64,000 nt of DNA from W-Chloroflexi-9 sp045863195 (GTDB lineage Bacteria; Chloroflexota; Dehalococcoidia; UBA2979), in NCBI GenBank assembly GCA_045863195.1, contig BTUI01000012.1, positions 39,627 to 103,626 on the forward strand. The letters are read 5' to 3'. A program made the position numbers and the translations under genes. How positions within the stretch are numbered: position 1 is the first letter of the stretch; every line of letters starts with the position of its first letter. Below, in pieces: positions 40,126 through 48,607 of this stretch. The notes below the pieces were generated by a model. The model was given only the letters and a program-made list of their open reading frames with translations, ran no database searches and had not been told where the DNA came from.

Positions 40126-40946
40126 GTTCCACCGCGCCGAGCGACGACGTCTTCGCCGGCACCGCCTGGTACTACGCGCGCTACCGGCCGCCGTACCCGC
40201 GCGGGGTGTACGAGGCGTTCGAGCGCGTCGCGCACTTGGACGGCAGCGGCACGCTCCTCGACCTGGGGGCGGGGACGGGCCTGATCGCGACGGCGCTGGC
40301 CTCGACGTTTGAGCGCGTGGTCGCGGTGGACGTCAACGCGGAGATGGTGGAGGCCGGGCGCGACCTCGCTGAGTCGCGGGGAATCCGCAACATCGAGTGG
40401 CACGTGCTGGCCGCCGAGGCGATCGACACGCTCGACGGTGGGCCGTACCGCCTCGTGACCATCGGGAGCGCGTTCCACTGGATGGACCGGCCGAGGGTGC
40501 TCGATCTGCTGTATCCGTTGGTGGAGCCGGGCGGCGGGATCGCCCTGGTCACCTTGCCGGGCTTCCTGAACATGGACTCGACGGACGTCGCCGACCCGCT
40601 CGCCACGACCGTCGCGCGCATCGTCCGCAAGCACCTCGGCGAGGTGCGGCGCGCGGGCAGCGGCACGTACGCCGGTGACCCGAAGCGGCACGAGGCGTAC
40701 CTCGCGGCGTCTCGCTTCCGCGACGTGGAGACCGGCACCGTTCCGTTCGCGGTGGACTACGACCTGGAGGGGATCATCGGCCACCTGTACTCCACGTCGT
40801 TCGCGAACCGCCGCATCCTCGGCGAGCGGGTGGAGGCCTTCGAGTACGACCTGCGTTCGGCGCTGCTCGGGATGAGCCTGTCCGGGCGCTTCCGGCGGCG
40901 GTTCGAGGCGGAATGGATCACGGCGCGGAAGCCGGCGGAGGACTGA
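40122..40946 (+). CDS. Class I SAM-dependent methyltransferase
   Basis: 274 residues. Motif I LLDLGAGTGLIATALA near residue 42, motif II VVAVDVNAEMVEAG, and the post-motif GSAFHWMD typical of methyltransferase type 11 relatives. Substrate unknown. The GTG at 40122 overlaps the stop of the DUF1684 gene, and the next methyltransferase starts one base after its stop codon. Both enzymes may act on the same pathway, but they do not resemble each other beyond the SAM fold. Confidence 0.87.
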   Translation: MSSTAPSDDVFAGTAWYYARYRPPYPRGVYEAFERVAHLDGSGTLLDLGAGTGLIATALASTFERVVAVDVNAEMVEAGRDLAESRGIRNIEWHVLAAEAIDTLDGGPYRLVTIGSAFHWMDRPRVLDLLYPLVEPGGGIALVTLPGFLNMDSTDVADPLATTVARIVRKHLGEVRRAGSGTYAGDPKRHEAYLAASRFRDVETGTVPFAVDYDLEGIIGHLYSTSFANRRILGERVEAFEYDLRSALLGMSLSGRFRRRFEAEWITARKPAED

Positions 40947-40947
40947 G

Positions 40948-41811
40948 ATGGCGGTCGACCCGGAGCAGCAGCCCTACCTGGACGCGAACCGCGCACGCTG
41001 GGACGAATCCGTCCCGATCCACGTCGCCTCCCAGGGGTACGACCTCGCCGGGTTCCTCGCGGGCGAGAAGTCGCTGTACGCCACGGAGACGGAGGAGGTC
41101 GGCGACGTCACCGGGAAGGCGCTGCTGCACCTCCAGTGTCACTTTGGGATGGACACGCTCTCCTGGGCACGCCTCGGCGCCCGCGTCACGGGCATCGACT
41201 TCTCCGGCCCGGCGGTCGAGGCGGCGCGCGACCTGGCGTCGCGGATCGGCGTCGCGGACGCGCGCTTCCTCCAGTCGGACGTGTACGAGGCGCCGCGCGT
41301 CCTCGATGAGCGGTTCGACGTCGTCTACACCGGCATCGGCGCGCTGAACTGGCTGCCGGACATCCGCGGCTGGGCGCGTGTGGCGGCCGGCTTCGTGCGG
41401 CCGGGCGGCTTCCTCTACCTGTACGAGGCGCACCCGATGCTGTGGGCGCTGGAGAACGAGCGGACGGACGGCGCGCTGGTCGTGGGGTACCCCTACTTCG
41501 AGGTCCCCGCGCCGATCGCGTACGAGAGCGACCAAACGTACGTGGACGGGCCGCGCCTCAAGAACCAGGCGGGGTACGAGTGGAACCACGGCCTCGGCGA
41601 GATCGTCACCGCGATCATCGAGGCGGGGCTGCGCATCGAGTTCGTGCATGAGCATCGCGAGCTCGCCTGGCGCGCGCTGCCGCAGATGCAGGCGTACAAC
41701 CACGTGCCGGAGGGCTCCATGCACCTCCGGCGCGAGGCATGGCGGCTGCCCGAGCATCAGCGCGATCTGGTGCCGCTGATGTACTCGATCCGCGCGTCGA
41801 GACCGGCCTAA
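40948..41811 (+). CDS. Class I SAM-dependent methyltransferase
   Basis: 287 residues. The N-terminus WDESVPIHVASQGYDLAGFLAGE and the motif I region LLHLQCHFGMDTLSWARLGARVTGIDFS, where Gln-Cys-His replaces the normal Gly-rich loop, place it in a subgroup often annotated simply as class I methyltransferase. The end, with HREL-WRALPQM and HLRREAWRLPEHQRDLVPLMYSI, is typical of that subgroup. Substrate unknown. It ends the yqeC-DUF1684-methyltransferase run. Confidence 0.85.
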   Translation: MAVDPEQQPYLDANRARWDESVPIHVASQGYDLAGFLAGEKSLYATETEEVGDVTGKALLHLQCHFGMDTLSWARLGARVTGIDFSGPAVEAARDLASRIGVADARFLQSDVYEAPRVLDERFDVVYTGIGALNWLPDIRGWARVAAGFVRPGGFLYLYEAHPMLWALENERTDGALVVGYPYFEVPAPIAYESDQTYVDGPRLKNQAGYEWNHGLGEIVTAIIEAGLRIEFVHEHRELAWRALPQMQAYNHVPEGSMHLRREAWRLPEHQRDLVPLMYSIRASRPA

Positions 41812-41859
41812 CGCGCTGCCGGTCCAGCGGGTACGCTACGAGGCGCTTCCGGAGGAACG

Positions 41860-43122
41860 GTGCTCACCTACGTCGTCCTGCTGGTGGTCCTGCTGTTCCT
41901 CTCGGCGTTCTTCTCCTCCTCGGAGACCGCGTTCCTGACGCTGCAGCGCGTGCGCCTGGCGCACATGGTGCAGGAGCGGGTGCCCGGCGCGGTACGGGTC
42001 GCGAGGCTCGTCGAACGCCCTCGGCGGCTGCTCTCCGCGATCCTGCTCGGCAACAACCTGGTCAACACCGCCGCGGCTTCGGTGGGCACGGCCATGGTGG
42101 CGGAGATGGTGACCGGCGGCGGGACGGTGGTGGTGATCTCCACGCTCGCCGTGACGGTGCTGCTGCTCATCTTCGGCGAGATCGGCCCGAAGACGCTCGC
42201 ACTCAGCCACTCGTTCACCATCAGCCGCCTCTGGGCCTGGCCGATGTCGTTCTGGGTGGCGCTGACGCGCCCGATCACGGCGACCCTCGATACCGCCTCG
42301 GACGGCCTGCTCCGGCTCCTCGGCGGTGACGACTCGCCGGCGACGCTGAGTGCCGCCGAGTTGCGCACGGCGATCCGCATGGGCGCCGAGGCGGGGTCGA
42401 TCGAATCGACGGGCGCCAGCCACCTGCTCGGCGCGCTCACGCTGCAGCAGCGGCAGGTGCAGGAGATCATGGTGCCGCGTCTGGACGTGGTGTCGATCGC
42501 CGCGGACGCGTCGCTCTCGCAGGCGGCGGCCGCCCTCGCCGAGCACGGATACCTGCGCGTCCCCGTGTATGACCGCGCGCCGGACGAGATCGTCGGCTTC
42601 GTGCATATCTCGGACGTGAACGCCTGGCGTGTCTCCGGCCGCGGCGACCGCCCGGTGCGCGAGGCGATGCGGCTGGTGCACTTCGAGTCGGAGCACGCCT
42701 CGATCGCCCGCGTCCTCGAGCTCATGCAGCAGCACGCCACCTACCTCGTGATGCTCGTCGACGAGTTCGGCGTCACCTCCGGCATGGTGACCCTCGAGGA
42801 CATCCTGGAGGAGGTCGTCGGCGAACTGCGGAGCGAGTCCGGGTTCGAGGCGCCGGAGGAGCCCGTGACCGGCGAGGGTGTCCGGATCATCGAAGGTACA
42901 ACGCAGCTCGTCGACCTCTCGGACGACCTCGGGGTCGACCTGACAGATGTGGACGCGAACACCGTGGCCGGGCTGATGCTCGCGGAGTTGCGCCGGTTCC
43001 CCGAGATCGGCGAGTACGTGGACCGGGCGGGCTTCCGGTTCACGGTCATGGACGCGGACGAGCGCCGGATCACCTCGGTGTCCGTGGAGCGCGCGCCCCG
43101 GGATGCAGGAGACGACGAGTGA
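41860..43122 (+). CDS. CNNM/CorC-type transport protein (DUF21-CBS-CorC_HlyC)
   Basis: 420 residues in the standard order: DUF21 membrane domain (residues about 1-185, FLSAFFSSSETAFLTLQRVRL and GEIGPKTLALSHS), paired CBS domains (IMVPRLDVVSIAADASL; AMRLVHFESEHASIARVLELM, LVDEFGVTSGMVTLEDILEEVVGEL), and the C-terminal CorC_HlyC domain. Homologues export magnesium or sodium; many are annotated hemolysins without haemolytic activity. GTG start at 41860 with GGAGGAAC; -10 candidate TACGCT at 41831-41836. Its stop overlaps the next GTG. Confidence 0.9.
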   Translation: MLTYVVLLVVLLFLSAFFSSSETAFLTLQRVRLAHMVQERVPGAVRVARLVERPRRLLSAILLGNNLVNTAAASVGTAMVAEMVTGGGTVVVISTLAVTVLLLIFGEIGPKTLALSHSFTISRLWAWPMSFWVALTRPITATLDTASDGLLRLLGGDDSPATLSAAELRTAIRMGAEAGSIESTGASHLLGALTLQQRQVQEIMVPRLDVVSIAADASLSQAAAALAEHGYLRVPVYDRAPDEIVGFVHISDVNAWRVSGRGDRPVREAMRLVHFESEHASIARVLELMQQHATYLVMLVDEFGVTSGMVTLEDILEEVVGELRSESGFEAPEEPVTGEGVRIIEGTTQLVDLSDDLGVDLTDVDANTVAGLMLAELRRFPEIGEYVDRAGFRFTVMDADERRITSVSVERAPRDAGDDE

Positions 43123-43844
43123 GCGAGCCGCCGGTGCGCGCCGTGATCTTCGATTGGGGAGGCACGCTCTCCGACTGGGCGCTGGTCGAGTTCGACGAGA
43201 TCTGGCGGATGGCCGCGCAACACCTCGCGCCGCACTTCGGCGAACCGGTGGAGGCGCTGCAGCGCCGGCTCGCGCAGGTGGAGGTCGATGCGTGGCAGGC
43301 CACCGCGACCGATCACGCCTCCTTCACGTTCAACGACCTCGTGCGGCGCGCCTCGGACGCGCTGGGGGTGGACGTGGCGGACGCGCTGATCGAGGAGGCG
43401 ACGGAGCACTACCTGGATGCGTGGTTGCCGCACATCGTCCACGACACGGAGGCGGCGGAGACGCTGGCGGCGCTCCGGGCGCGGGGGCTGCGCATCGGCC
43501 TGCTCTCCAACACGCACTGGCCAGCTGACTTCCACGAGCGAATGCTGGAGCGCGACGGCCTGGCACACCTGATCGATGCGCGTCTCTACACCAGCGAGAT
43601 GCCGTACATGAAGCCGCACCCGGAGGCGTTCCGCGCCGCCCTCGCGGGCGTCGGGATCGAGGACCCCCGCCAGGCGGTCTTCGTCGGTGACCGGCTGTTC
43701 GACGATGTCCACGGCGCGCAGTCGGTGGGGATGCGCGCCGTGCACCGCCCGAACGCGAGTGTGCCGGCGCACGAGGCGCGCCCGGACGCCGTGATCCAGC
43801 GGCTCTCCGAACTGCCCGCGATCATCGACCGCTGGGGCGTCTGA
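43119..43844 (+). CDS. HAD-superfamily hydrolase
   Basis: 241 residues. Motif I is IFDWGGTLSDW, where Gly replaces the second catalytic Asp found in most phosphatases (DxD/DxG), motif II LLSNTHW, motif III and IV KPHPEAFRAAL and FVGDRLFDDVHGAQSVGMRAV. The loss of the second Asp in motif I suggests a dehalogenase-like or otherwise altered activity, or a weak phosphatase; both are possible and sequence alone does not decide. The GTG at 43119 overlaps the CNNM stop (GTGA). Confidence 0.87.
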   Translation: MSEPPVRAVIFDWGGTLSDWALVEFDEIWRMAAQHLAPHFGEPVEALQRRLAQVEVDAWQATATDHASFTFNDLVRRASDALGVDVADALIEEATEHYLDAWLPHIVHDTEAAETLAALRARGLRIGLLSNTHWPADFHERMLERDGLAHLIDARLYTSEMPYMKPHPEAFRAALAGVGIEDPRQAVFVGDRLFDDVHGAQSVGMRAVHRPNASVPAHEARPDAVIQRLSELPAIIDRWGV

Positions 43845-43906
43845 GCCGCACCCCTGCGCTGGCCGCCTCCTCGCGTCGATGATCTCGAGGCAGGTGGAGG
43901 GCATGG

Positions 43907-45388
43907 ATGCCGATCGGCGTCGTCGTCGCGCTCGTGGTCATCGCGGGGCTGGCGTTCCTGGCGGTCCAGGACCTGACCCAGCGCCGCCACGCCGTCCGGC
44001 GGGTCTACCCGCTGGTCGGCCGCCTGCGCTACCTCGTGGAGAAGGTGGGGCCGGAGCTCCGCCAGTACATCGTCACCAGTGACCTGGAGGAGCGCCCGTA
44101 CAACCGGGCGCAGCGGTCCTGGGTCTACCAGTCCGCGAAGGGCGTGAACAGCGCCGTGGGCTTCGGCACGCAGCAAGACGTCGGCCGCCCCGGCCAGTTC
44201 CACTTCCTCCCCTCGCCGTTCCCGACGCTGCACGACGAGGCGCCCGAGGATCCTCGGCCCCATGTCATCGGCCCCGGCCGCCCGCGCCCGTTCGTGACCG
44301 GATCGCGCGTGAACATCGCGCCGATGTCGTTCGGGGCGCTCTCGGAGGCGGCGGTGCGCGCGCTCGCGGCGGGGGCGGCGGAGGCGGGCTGCTACGTGAA
44401 CACCGGCGAGGGCGGCCTGTCGCCGCACCACCTCTCGGGCGGTGGCGACGTGGTCTTCCAGATCGGCCCGGCCAAGTACGGCGTCCGCACGCCGGACGGC
44501 GAGATGGACTGGCTGCGCCTGATCGAGATCGGCCAGATGCCGCAGGTGCGGGCGATCGAGATCAAAGTCGGGCAGGGGGCGAAGCCCGGCAAGGGCGGCA
44601 TCCTGCCGGGCGCGAAGGTCACGCCGGAGATCGCCGAGATCCGAGGCATCCCGGCGGGCGAGCCCTCGCTCTCCCCGAACCGGTTCACGGAGTTCGACTC
44701 GGTGCCGTCGCTGCTGACGTTCGTGCAGCGCGTGCAGGCGTGCGTGCCGGTGCCGGTGGGCGTGAAGATCGTCGCGGGCGACCCCGCGTTCCTCGATGAC
44801 CTCGCGCGCGCCCTCGCCGGGGACGGGGCCGGCCCGGACTACGTCTCCGTGGACGGCGCTGAGGGCGGCACGGGCGCCGCGCCGATGTCGCTCGCGGACC
44901 ACATGGGCCTGCCCCTGCACGAGGCGATCGTCGCCGTCGACAACGCCTACCGCCGCCACGGCGTGCGCGACCGCGTCACGATCATCGCGGCGGGGCGGAT
45001 GATCACGGGCGCGGACGTCGCCTACTCGATGGCGCTCGGCGCGGACCTCGTGAACGTCGGCCGCGGCTTCCTGTTCTCACTCGGCTGCATCCAGGCGCTG
45101 CGCTGCCACACGAACGAGTGCCCGACTGGCGTGGCTACGCAGAGCCACTGGCGGCAGCGCGGCCTCGTGCCGTCCGAGAAGCGCGGGCGCGTCTCCAACT
45201 ACGCGCGTGCCGTGCAGGAGGACCTGATGACGGTGGTGCGGGCGCTCGGCCTGACCTCCCCCGCCGACCTGCGGCGCGAGCACGTGGAGGTGGTCGTGGA
45301 GATCGGGAAGCGGATGCGGACGAGCGACCTCTACCCGTACCCGGCGCCCGCGATCAGCGCCGTCGAGCGCCGTTCCGCGGCCGCGTAG
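43907..45388 (+). CDS. FMN-binding glutamate-synthase-domain protein with membrane anchor
   Basis: 493 residues. One N-terminal membrane helix (residues 4-22) precedes the glutamate synthase central domain: APMSFGALSEAAVRALAAGA, NTGEGGLSPHH, IEIKVGQGAKPGKGG, DGAEGGTGAAP and GRGFLFSLGCIQALRC. The C-x5-C-x4-C cysteines in GCIQALRCHTNECPTG bind a [3Fe-4S] cluster. The glutaminase domain of full GltB is missing, as in ferredoxin- or membrane-associated family members. It could partner with a GltD-like protein such as the one at 7496. Start ATG at 43907 with GGAGGGC. Confidence 0.9.
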   Translation: MPIGVVVALVVIAGLAFLAVQDLTQRRHAVRRVYPLVGRLRYLVEKVGPELRQYIVTSDLEERPYNRAQRSWVYQSAKGVNSAVGFGTQQDVGRPGQFHFLPSPFPTLHDEAPEDPRPHVIGPGRPRPFVTGSRVNIAPMSFGALSEAAVRALAAGAAEAGCYVNTGEGGLSPHHLSGGGDVVFQIGPAKYGVRTPDGEMDWLRLIEIGQMPQVRAIEIKVGQGAKPGKGGILPGAKVTPEIAEIRGIPAGEPSLSPNRFTEFDSVPSLLTFVQRVQACVPVPVGVKIVAGDPAFLDDLARALAGDGAGPDYVSVDGAEGGTGAAPMSLADHMGLPLHEAIVAVDNAYRRHGVRDRVTIIAAGRMITGADVAYSMALGADLVNVGRGFLFSLGCIQALRCHTNECPTGVATQSHWRQRGLVPSEKRGRVSNYARAVQEDLMTVVRALGLTSPADLRREHVEVVVEIGKRMRTSDLYPYPAPAISAVERRSAAA

Positions 45389-45794
45389 CACCGCGCGCGG
45401 GCGTGCGCGCCGGTGTCGCACCGGGCATCGAGGGGTGCCGCGCCCAGCGCAGGTAGCGCGCCACCAGCACCAGGATGATGCCCACGGTGGTGAAGTTCGC
45501 GACGCGCCGCAGCCAGCGGATGCCGTCCTCGAAGTTCATGAGCGAGACGACCACGGCCACGGTGGCGGCAGCGAGCAGGAACGCGACCTGCGGGTGGCGC
45601 TGGATGAGCGCCGGCACCACCGGCCCCGCGTCCGCCTCGCGCGCGGCGCGGGCCGCGTGGCGTACCAGCGCGACGCCGAGCGGGATGAGCGCGACGAGCG
45701 CGGCGAGGTGGGCGAGCGCGAAGACCGGCCGCCACGCCTCCGCCCCTGCGAGCAGGAGCGCCGCCGTCAGGCCGAGCATCCCGAGGGTGACCAC
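45354..45794 (-). CDS. Small multi-pass membrane protein, unknown function
   Basis: 146 residues. Four hydrophobic segments (about residues 4-20, 24-42, 70-86 and 98-112) and a basic, Pro/Arg-rich tail. I do not recognise the family. The start is taken as GTG at 45794, the first available; no ribosome site is obvious. It lies 51 nt downstream of the SDR gene on the same strand and overlaps the last 35 bp of the FMN-binding protein gene on the other strand. Confidence 0.55.
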   Translation of the reverse strand: MVTLGMLGLTAALLLAGAEAWRPVFALAHLAALVALIPLGVALVRHAARAAREADAGPVVPALIQRHPQVAFLLAAATVAVVVSLMNFEDGIRWLRRVANFTTVGIILVLVARYLRWARHPSMPGATPARTPARGATRPRNGARRR

Positions 45795-45845
45795 CCCCAG
45801 GAGCCGGAACCAGCGGTCGGCGAGGCGAAGCGGCCGGTCCAGCGT

Positions 45846-46631
45846 CTAGAGTCCCTGCTCCGCGCAGAGTTCCTTGTCGAACCGGATCTGGCCGGTGAAC
45901 TCCACGCCCTGCTGGCAGATCCAGGCGACGCCCTTGCCCATCTCCCAGGCTTCCTCGAAGTCCAGGTTCGGGTTCTCGCGGTCGTTCTGCGCCCAGACGT
46001 TGCCGGGGGTCTTGATGCGGCCGTCCGGGGACAGCACGTTCACGGAGATGTTGTCGCCCTGTAGTTCCATCGCCAGCGACTGGGAGAAGCGCTCCAGGCC
46101 GGCCTTCACCATGCCGTAGAAGGCGCCGCCCGCGCGGACCTCCTTGTACGGGCCCGGGCCCGGGAAGACACCGGCGCGGGAGGAGACGTTGATGATGTGG
46201 CCCTGGCCGGCGGCCTTCATCATCGGCACCACGGCCTTCATCAGGAGCAGCGGGCCGCGGAGATCCACCTGCCAGATCAGGTCCAGGTGGCGGTCCTGCA
46301 CCGTCTCGATGGTGCCGGGCACGAGGATCGCGGCGTTGTTCACCAGGATGTCGATCTTGCCCCACTGGGCGACGACCTTCTGGATGCCCTCGTTGATGCT
46401 GTCCGGGTCGCGCACGTCCATGCGCACGCCGATCGCCTCGCCGCCGGCGTCGCAGATCCCCTGGGCGACGGTGTGGATGGTGCCCGGGAGGCGTGGATCG
46501 GTGACCTCCTCCGTGCGGGCGGCCACGGCCACCTTCGCGCCGGCCTCCGCCAGCGCGCGCGACACGTACTCACCGATGCCCCGACTGGCGCCCGTGACGA
46601 GCGCGACGCGGCCTTCGAGCGGCGTTGCCAT
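45846..46631 (-). CDS. Short-chain dehydrogenase/reductase
   Basis: 261 residues of the classical SDR group: cofactor site TGASRGIGEY near residue 14, ILVNNAAI, catalytic Ser in NVSSRAG and Tyr-Lys in FYGMVKAGLERF, where Tyr-x-x-x-Lys is preserved as YGMVK. Arg at residue 16 and nearby residues favour NADP. Substrate unknown; a similar group acts on sterols or acyl-CoA chains, and an acyl-CoA dehydrogenase is found 11 kb away. The start has GGGGAGGAAGTAGTCG before the ATG. Confidence 0.9.
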   Translation of the reverse strand: MATPLEGRVALVTGASRGIGEYVSRALAEAGAKVAVAARTEEVTDPRLPGTIHTVAQGICDAGGEAIGVRMDVRDPDSINEGIQKVVAQWGKIDILVNNAAILVPGTIETVQDRHLDLIWQVDLRGPLLLMKAVVPMMKAAGQGHIINVSSRAGVFPGPGPYKEVRAGGAFYGMVKAGLERFSQSLAMELQGDNISVNVLSPDGRIKTPGNVWAQNDRENPNLDFEEAWEMGKGVAWICQQGVEFTGQIRFDKELCAEQGL

Positions 46632-46634
46632 CGA

Positions 46635-47183
46635 CTACTTCCTCCCCGCTCCCGCCGCTGCCGCAAAGAGGGGCAGCGCACGGGCCTCGTGATCCAGGAG
46701 CCACGCCTTGCGGTCCAGGCCGCCGGCGTAGCCGGTCAGCGTCCCGTTGGCGCCGACCACGCGGTGGCACGGTACCACCACCGCGAGCGGGTTCTGCCCG
46801 TTCGCCGCGCCCACGGCGCGCGAGGCGCTCGGCTGGCCGAGGTGTGCGGCGACCCACCCGTAGGTGCGCGTCTCGCCCGCCGGGATCTCCCGCAGTGTCA
46901 TCCAGACGCGCTGCTGGAATGCCGTCCCGCGCGGTGCGAGCGGCAGGTCGAACGTGGTGCGGTCGCCCTCGAAGTATTCGCGCAACTGGCGCGCCGCCTC
47001 CGCGCACGCGGCGGGGTCGCGCCGGACATCGTCCAGCGGCACGCCGGCGTCTGCCGCGAGGCGGCCGAGGAACCAGCCGAGGTCGCGCTCGTCGCCAATG
47101 AAGTCGACGCGGTGAATGCCCTCGGCGGATGCGCCGATGAACACCGTGCCGACGGGAGATTCGATCAGATCGTAGACCGCCAT
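46635..47183 (-). CDS. ogt: Methylated-DNA-protein-cysteine methyltransferase
   Basis: Suicidal repair protein that removes methyl groups from O6-methylguanine. 182 residues. The active-site motif PCHRV (C139) is present with the helix-turn-helix arginine finger region SRAVGAANGQNP before it and the final GGLDRKAWLLDHE. The N-terminus lacks the AdaA domain, so it is the stand-alone Ogt type. Start ATG at 47183. It lies 3 nt upstream of the SDR gene on the same strand, so the two are probably cotranscribed. Confidence 0.93.
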   Translation of the reverse strand: MAVYDLIESPVGTVFIGASAEGIHRVDFIGDERDLGWFLGRLAADAGVPLDDVRRDPAACAEAARQLREYFEGDRTTFDLPLAPRGTAFQQRVWMTLREIPAGETRTYGWVAAHLGQPSASRAVGAANGQNPLAVVVPCHRVVGANGTLTGYAGGLDRKAWLLDHEARALPLFAAAAGAGRK

Positions 47184-47223
47184 CGCGTGCCGCCTGTCCC
47201 GAGCCGTGCCCGTGCGGTGCCCG

Positions 47224-47436
47224 CTAGTCGTCCAGCCCCCAGTCGCGGACCTCGCGCAGCTCTTCGAACTGCTGCCGGGCCCACGAGTACTCCGGCCACT
47301 GGGCGAGCCAGCGGGGGAGAGTGTGCTGCTTCTGGAAGGCCGGCAGGTCGAACCCGTCGTCCTCATCGTCGAACTCGAAGTCGAGGTCTTCGCCCTCGAG
47401 GTGGTCGAGGATGCGCGCGCGCAGTTCGTCGTTCAC
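47224..47436 (-). CDS. Small acidic protein, unknown function
   Basis: About 70 residues, very acidic in its first half (ten Asp/Glu within EGEDLDFEFDDEDDGFD) and aromatic toward the end (LPRWLAQWPEYSWARQQFEEL). No family recognised. I place the start at GTG 47436 because GGGAGG lies 6 nt upstream; the longer frame from ATG 47463 would add nine residues before it and lacks a ribosome site. It precedes ogt on the same strand, 40 nt apart. Confidence 0.55.
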   Translation of the reverse strand: MNDELRARILDHLEGEDLDFEFDDEDDGFDLPAFQKQHTLPRWLAQWPEYSWARQQFEELREVRDWGLDD

Positions 47437-47541
47437 GGTGGTCCTCCCGGTGTCCCGTCGCACGGCTGAGTCTACCGCCGGACGCCCTCAGACGCCCTCG
47501 TGCGGCGGCACCGAGGCGGCGTGAGGCGCGGGCGGGCGGTG

Positions 47542-47547
47542 TATGCT
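47542..47547 (+). promoter_or_regulatory. -10 (TATGCT) of the hydroxyacid dehydrogenase gene
   Basis: TATGCT ends 7 nt before the ATG at 47555, with no ribosome site between. This also argues against the in-frame ATG at 47543, which lies inside the hexamer. Confidence 0.5.
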
Positions 47548-47554
47548 CCTGCGC

Positions 47555-48574
47555 ATGGCCGACCGAGCGGACGCCGGGTTCCTCGCCGTCCAGACGGAGT
47601 CCACAGACCCCGCCTGGTTTGAGATCGAGCGCTCGATCATCGAGCCGGCGGGTGGGCGCGTCCTCGTGCAGCGCGCCGCCACGCAGGAGGATCGCGCCGC
47701 GCTCCTGCAGGGCGCGCAGGCCGTCCTCGTCGGGAGCGCCCGCATCGACGGGCCGCTCCTCGACCGCCTCCCCGACCTCGAACTGGTGATCCGTTACGGC
47801 GTCGGGATCGACACGCTGGACGTGCAGGCGGCGACCGAGCGAGGCGTGGTGATCGCCCATTACCCGGACTTCTGCCAGCCGGAGGTCGCGAACCACGCCC
47901 TGATGCTGCTCCTCGCCGTCGCTCGGAAGGCGGTGCTGCACGACCGGTCGATCCGGGCCGGCGCGTTCCGAGGGGTGCCGCTGCCGGTCACCCCGCCACT
48001 CACCGGCCAGACGCTCGGCCTCGTCGCGTTCGGGAACATCGCACGCCACATGGCGCGGCGCGCGCAGGCGATGGAGATGCGCGTGGTCGCGTTCGACCCG
48101 TACCTCCCGGACGCCGTGTTCGCGGAGCACGGCGTGGAGCGCGCGCCCGCGCTCGAAGCGCTGCTGGAGGCCTCCGACCACGTCTCGATTCACGCCCCGT
48201 TGACGCCGGAGACGCACCACCTCTTCTCGCGCGCGCAGTTCGCGCGCATGCGGCCCGGCGCGATCCTCGTGAACACGGCGCGCGGCCCGATCGTGGAGGA
48301 GGCGGCGCTCGTCGAGGCACTACGGGACGGCCCGCTGGGCGGCGCCGGCATCGACGTGTTCGAGGTGGAGCCGCTGCCGGCTACCTCGGCGCTGACGCAG
48401 TTCGACCAGGTGGTGCTGACGCCGCACGCGGCGTTCTACTCGGAGCGCTCCAACCGCCACATCAAGGAGCGCGTGGGCCGGACGGTGGTCGCCTTCATGG
48501 AGGGCCGCTGGCCGGACGACGTGGCGACGATCCCGAACCGGCATGAGGTGCGTCCGAAGCGCCCGTTGCGCTGA
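47555..48574 (+). CDS. D-isomer 2-hydroxyacid dehydrogenase (CtBP/phosphoglycerate dehydrogenase-like)
   Basis: 339 residues. Rossmann site GLVAFGNIARHMARRAQAM, the catalytic Arg in NTARGPIVEEAAL, Glu in GIDVFEVEPLP and His in LTPHAAFYSE give the D-2-hydroxyacid dehydrogenase triad. The HAPLTPETHHLF and YGVGIDTLDV stretches agree. The closest group by eye is CtBP-like dehydrogenases. It is followed, on the same strand, by an HpaI-like aldolase and an Ldh-type oxidoreductase, suggesting a pathway for a hydroxy or keto acid. Leaderless by promoter position. Confidence 0.88.
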   Translation: MADRADAGFLAVQTESTDPAWFEIERSIIEPAGGRVLVQRAATQEDRAALLQGAQAVLVGSARIDGPLLDRLPDLELVIRYGVGIDTLDVQAATERGVVIAHYPDFCQPEVANHALMLLLAVARKAVLHDRSIRAGAFRGVPLPVTPPLTGQTLGLVAFGNIARHMARRAQAMEMRVVAFDPYLPDAVFAEHGVERAPALEALLEASDHVSIHAPLTPETHHLFSRAQFARMRPGAILVNTARGPIVEEAALVEALRDGPLGGAGIDVFEVEPLPATSALTQFDQVVLTPHAAFYSERSNRHIKERVGRTVVAFMEGRWPDDVATIPNRHEVRPKRPLR

Positions 48575-48607
48575 CCCTTGGACGGCACGCGAGAGAGGAC
48601 GGCCCCG

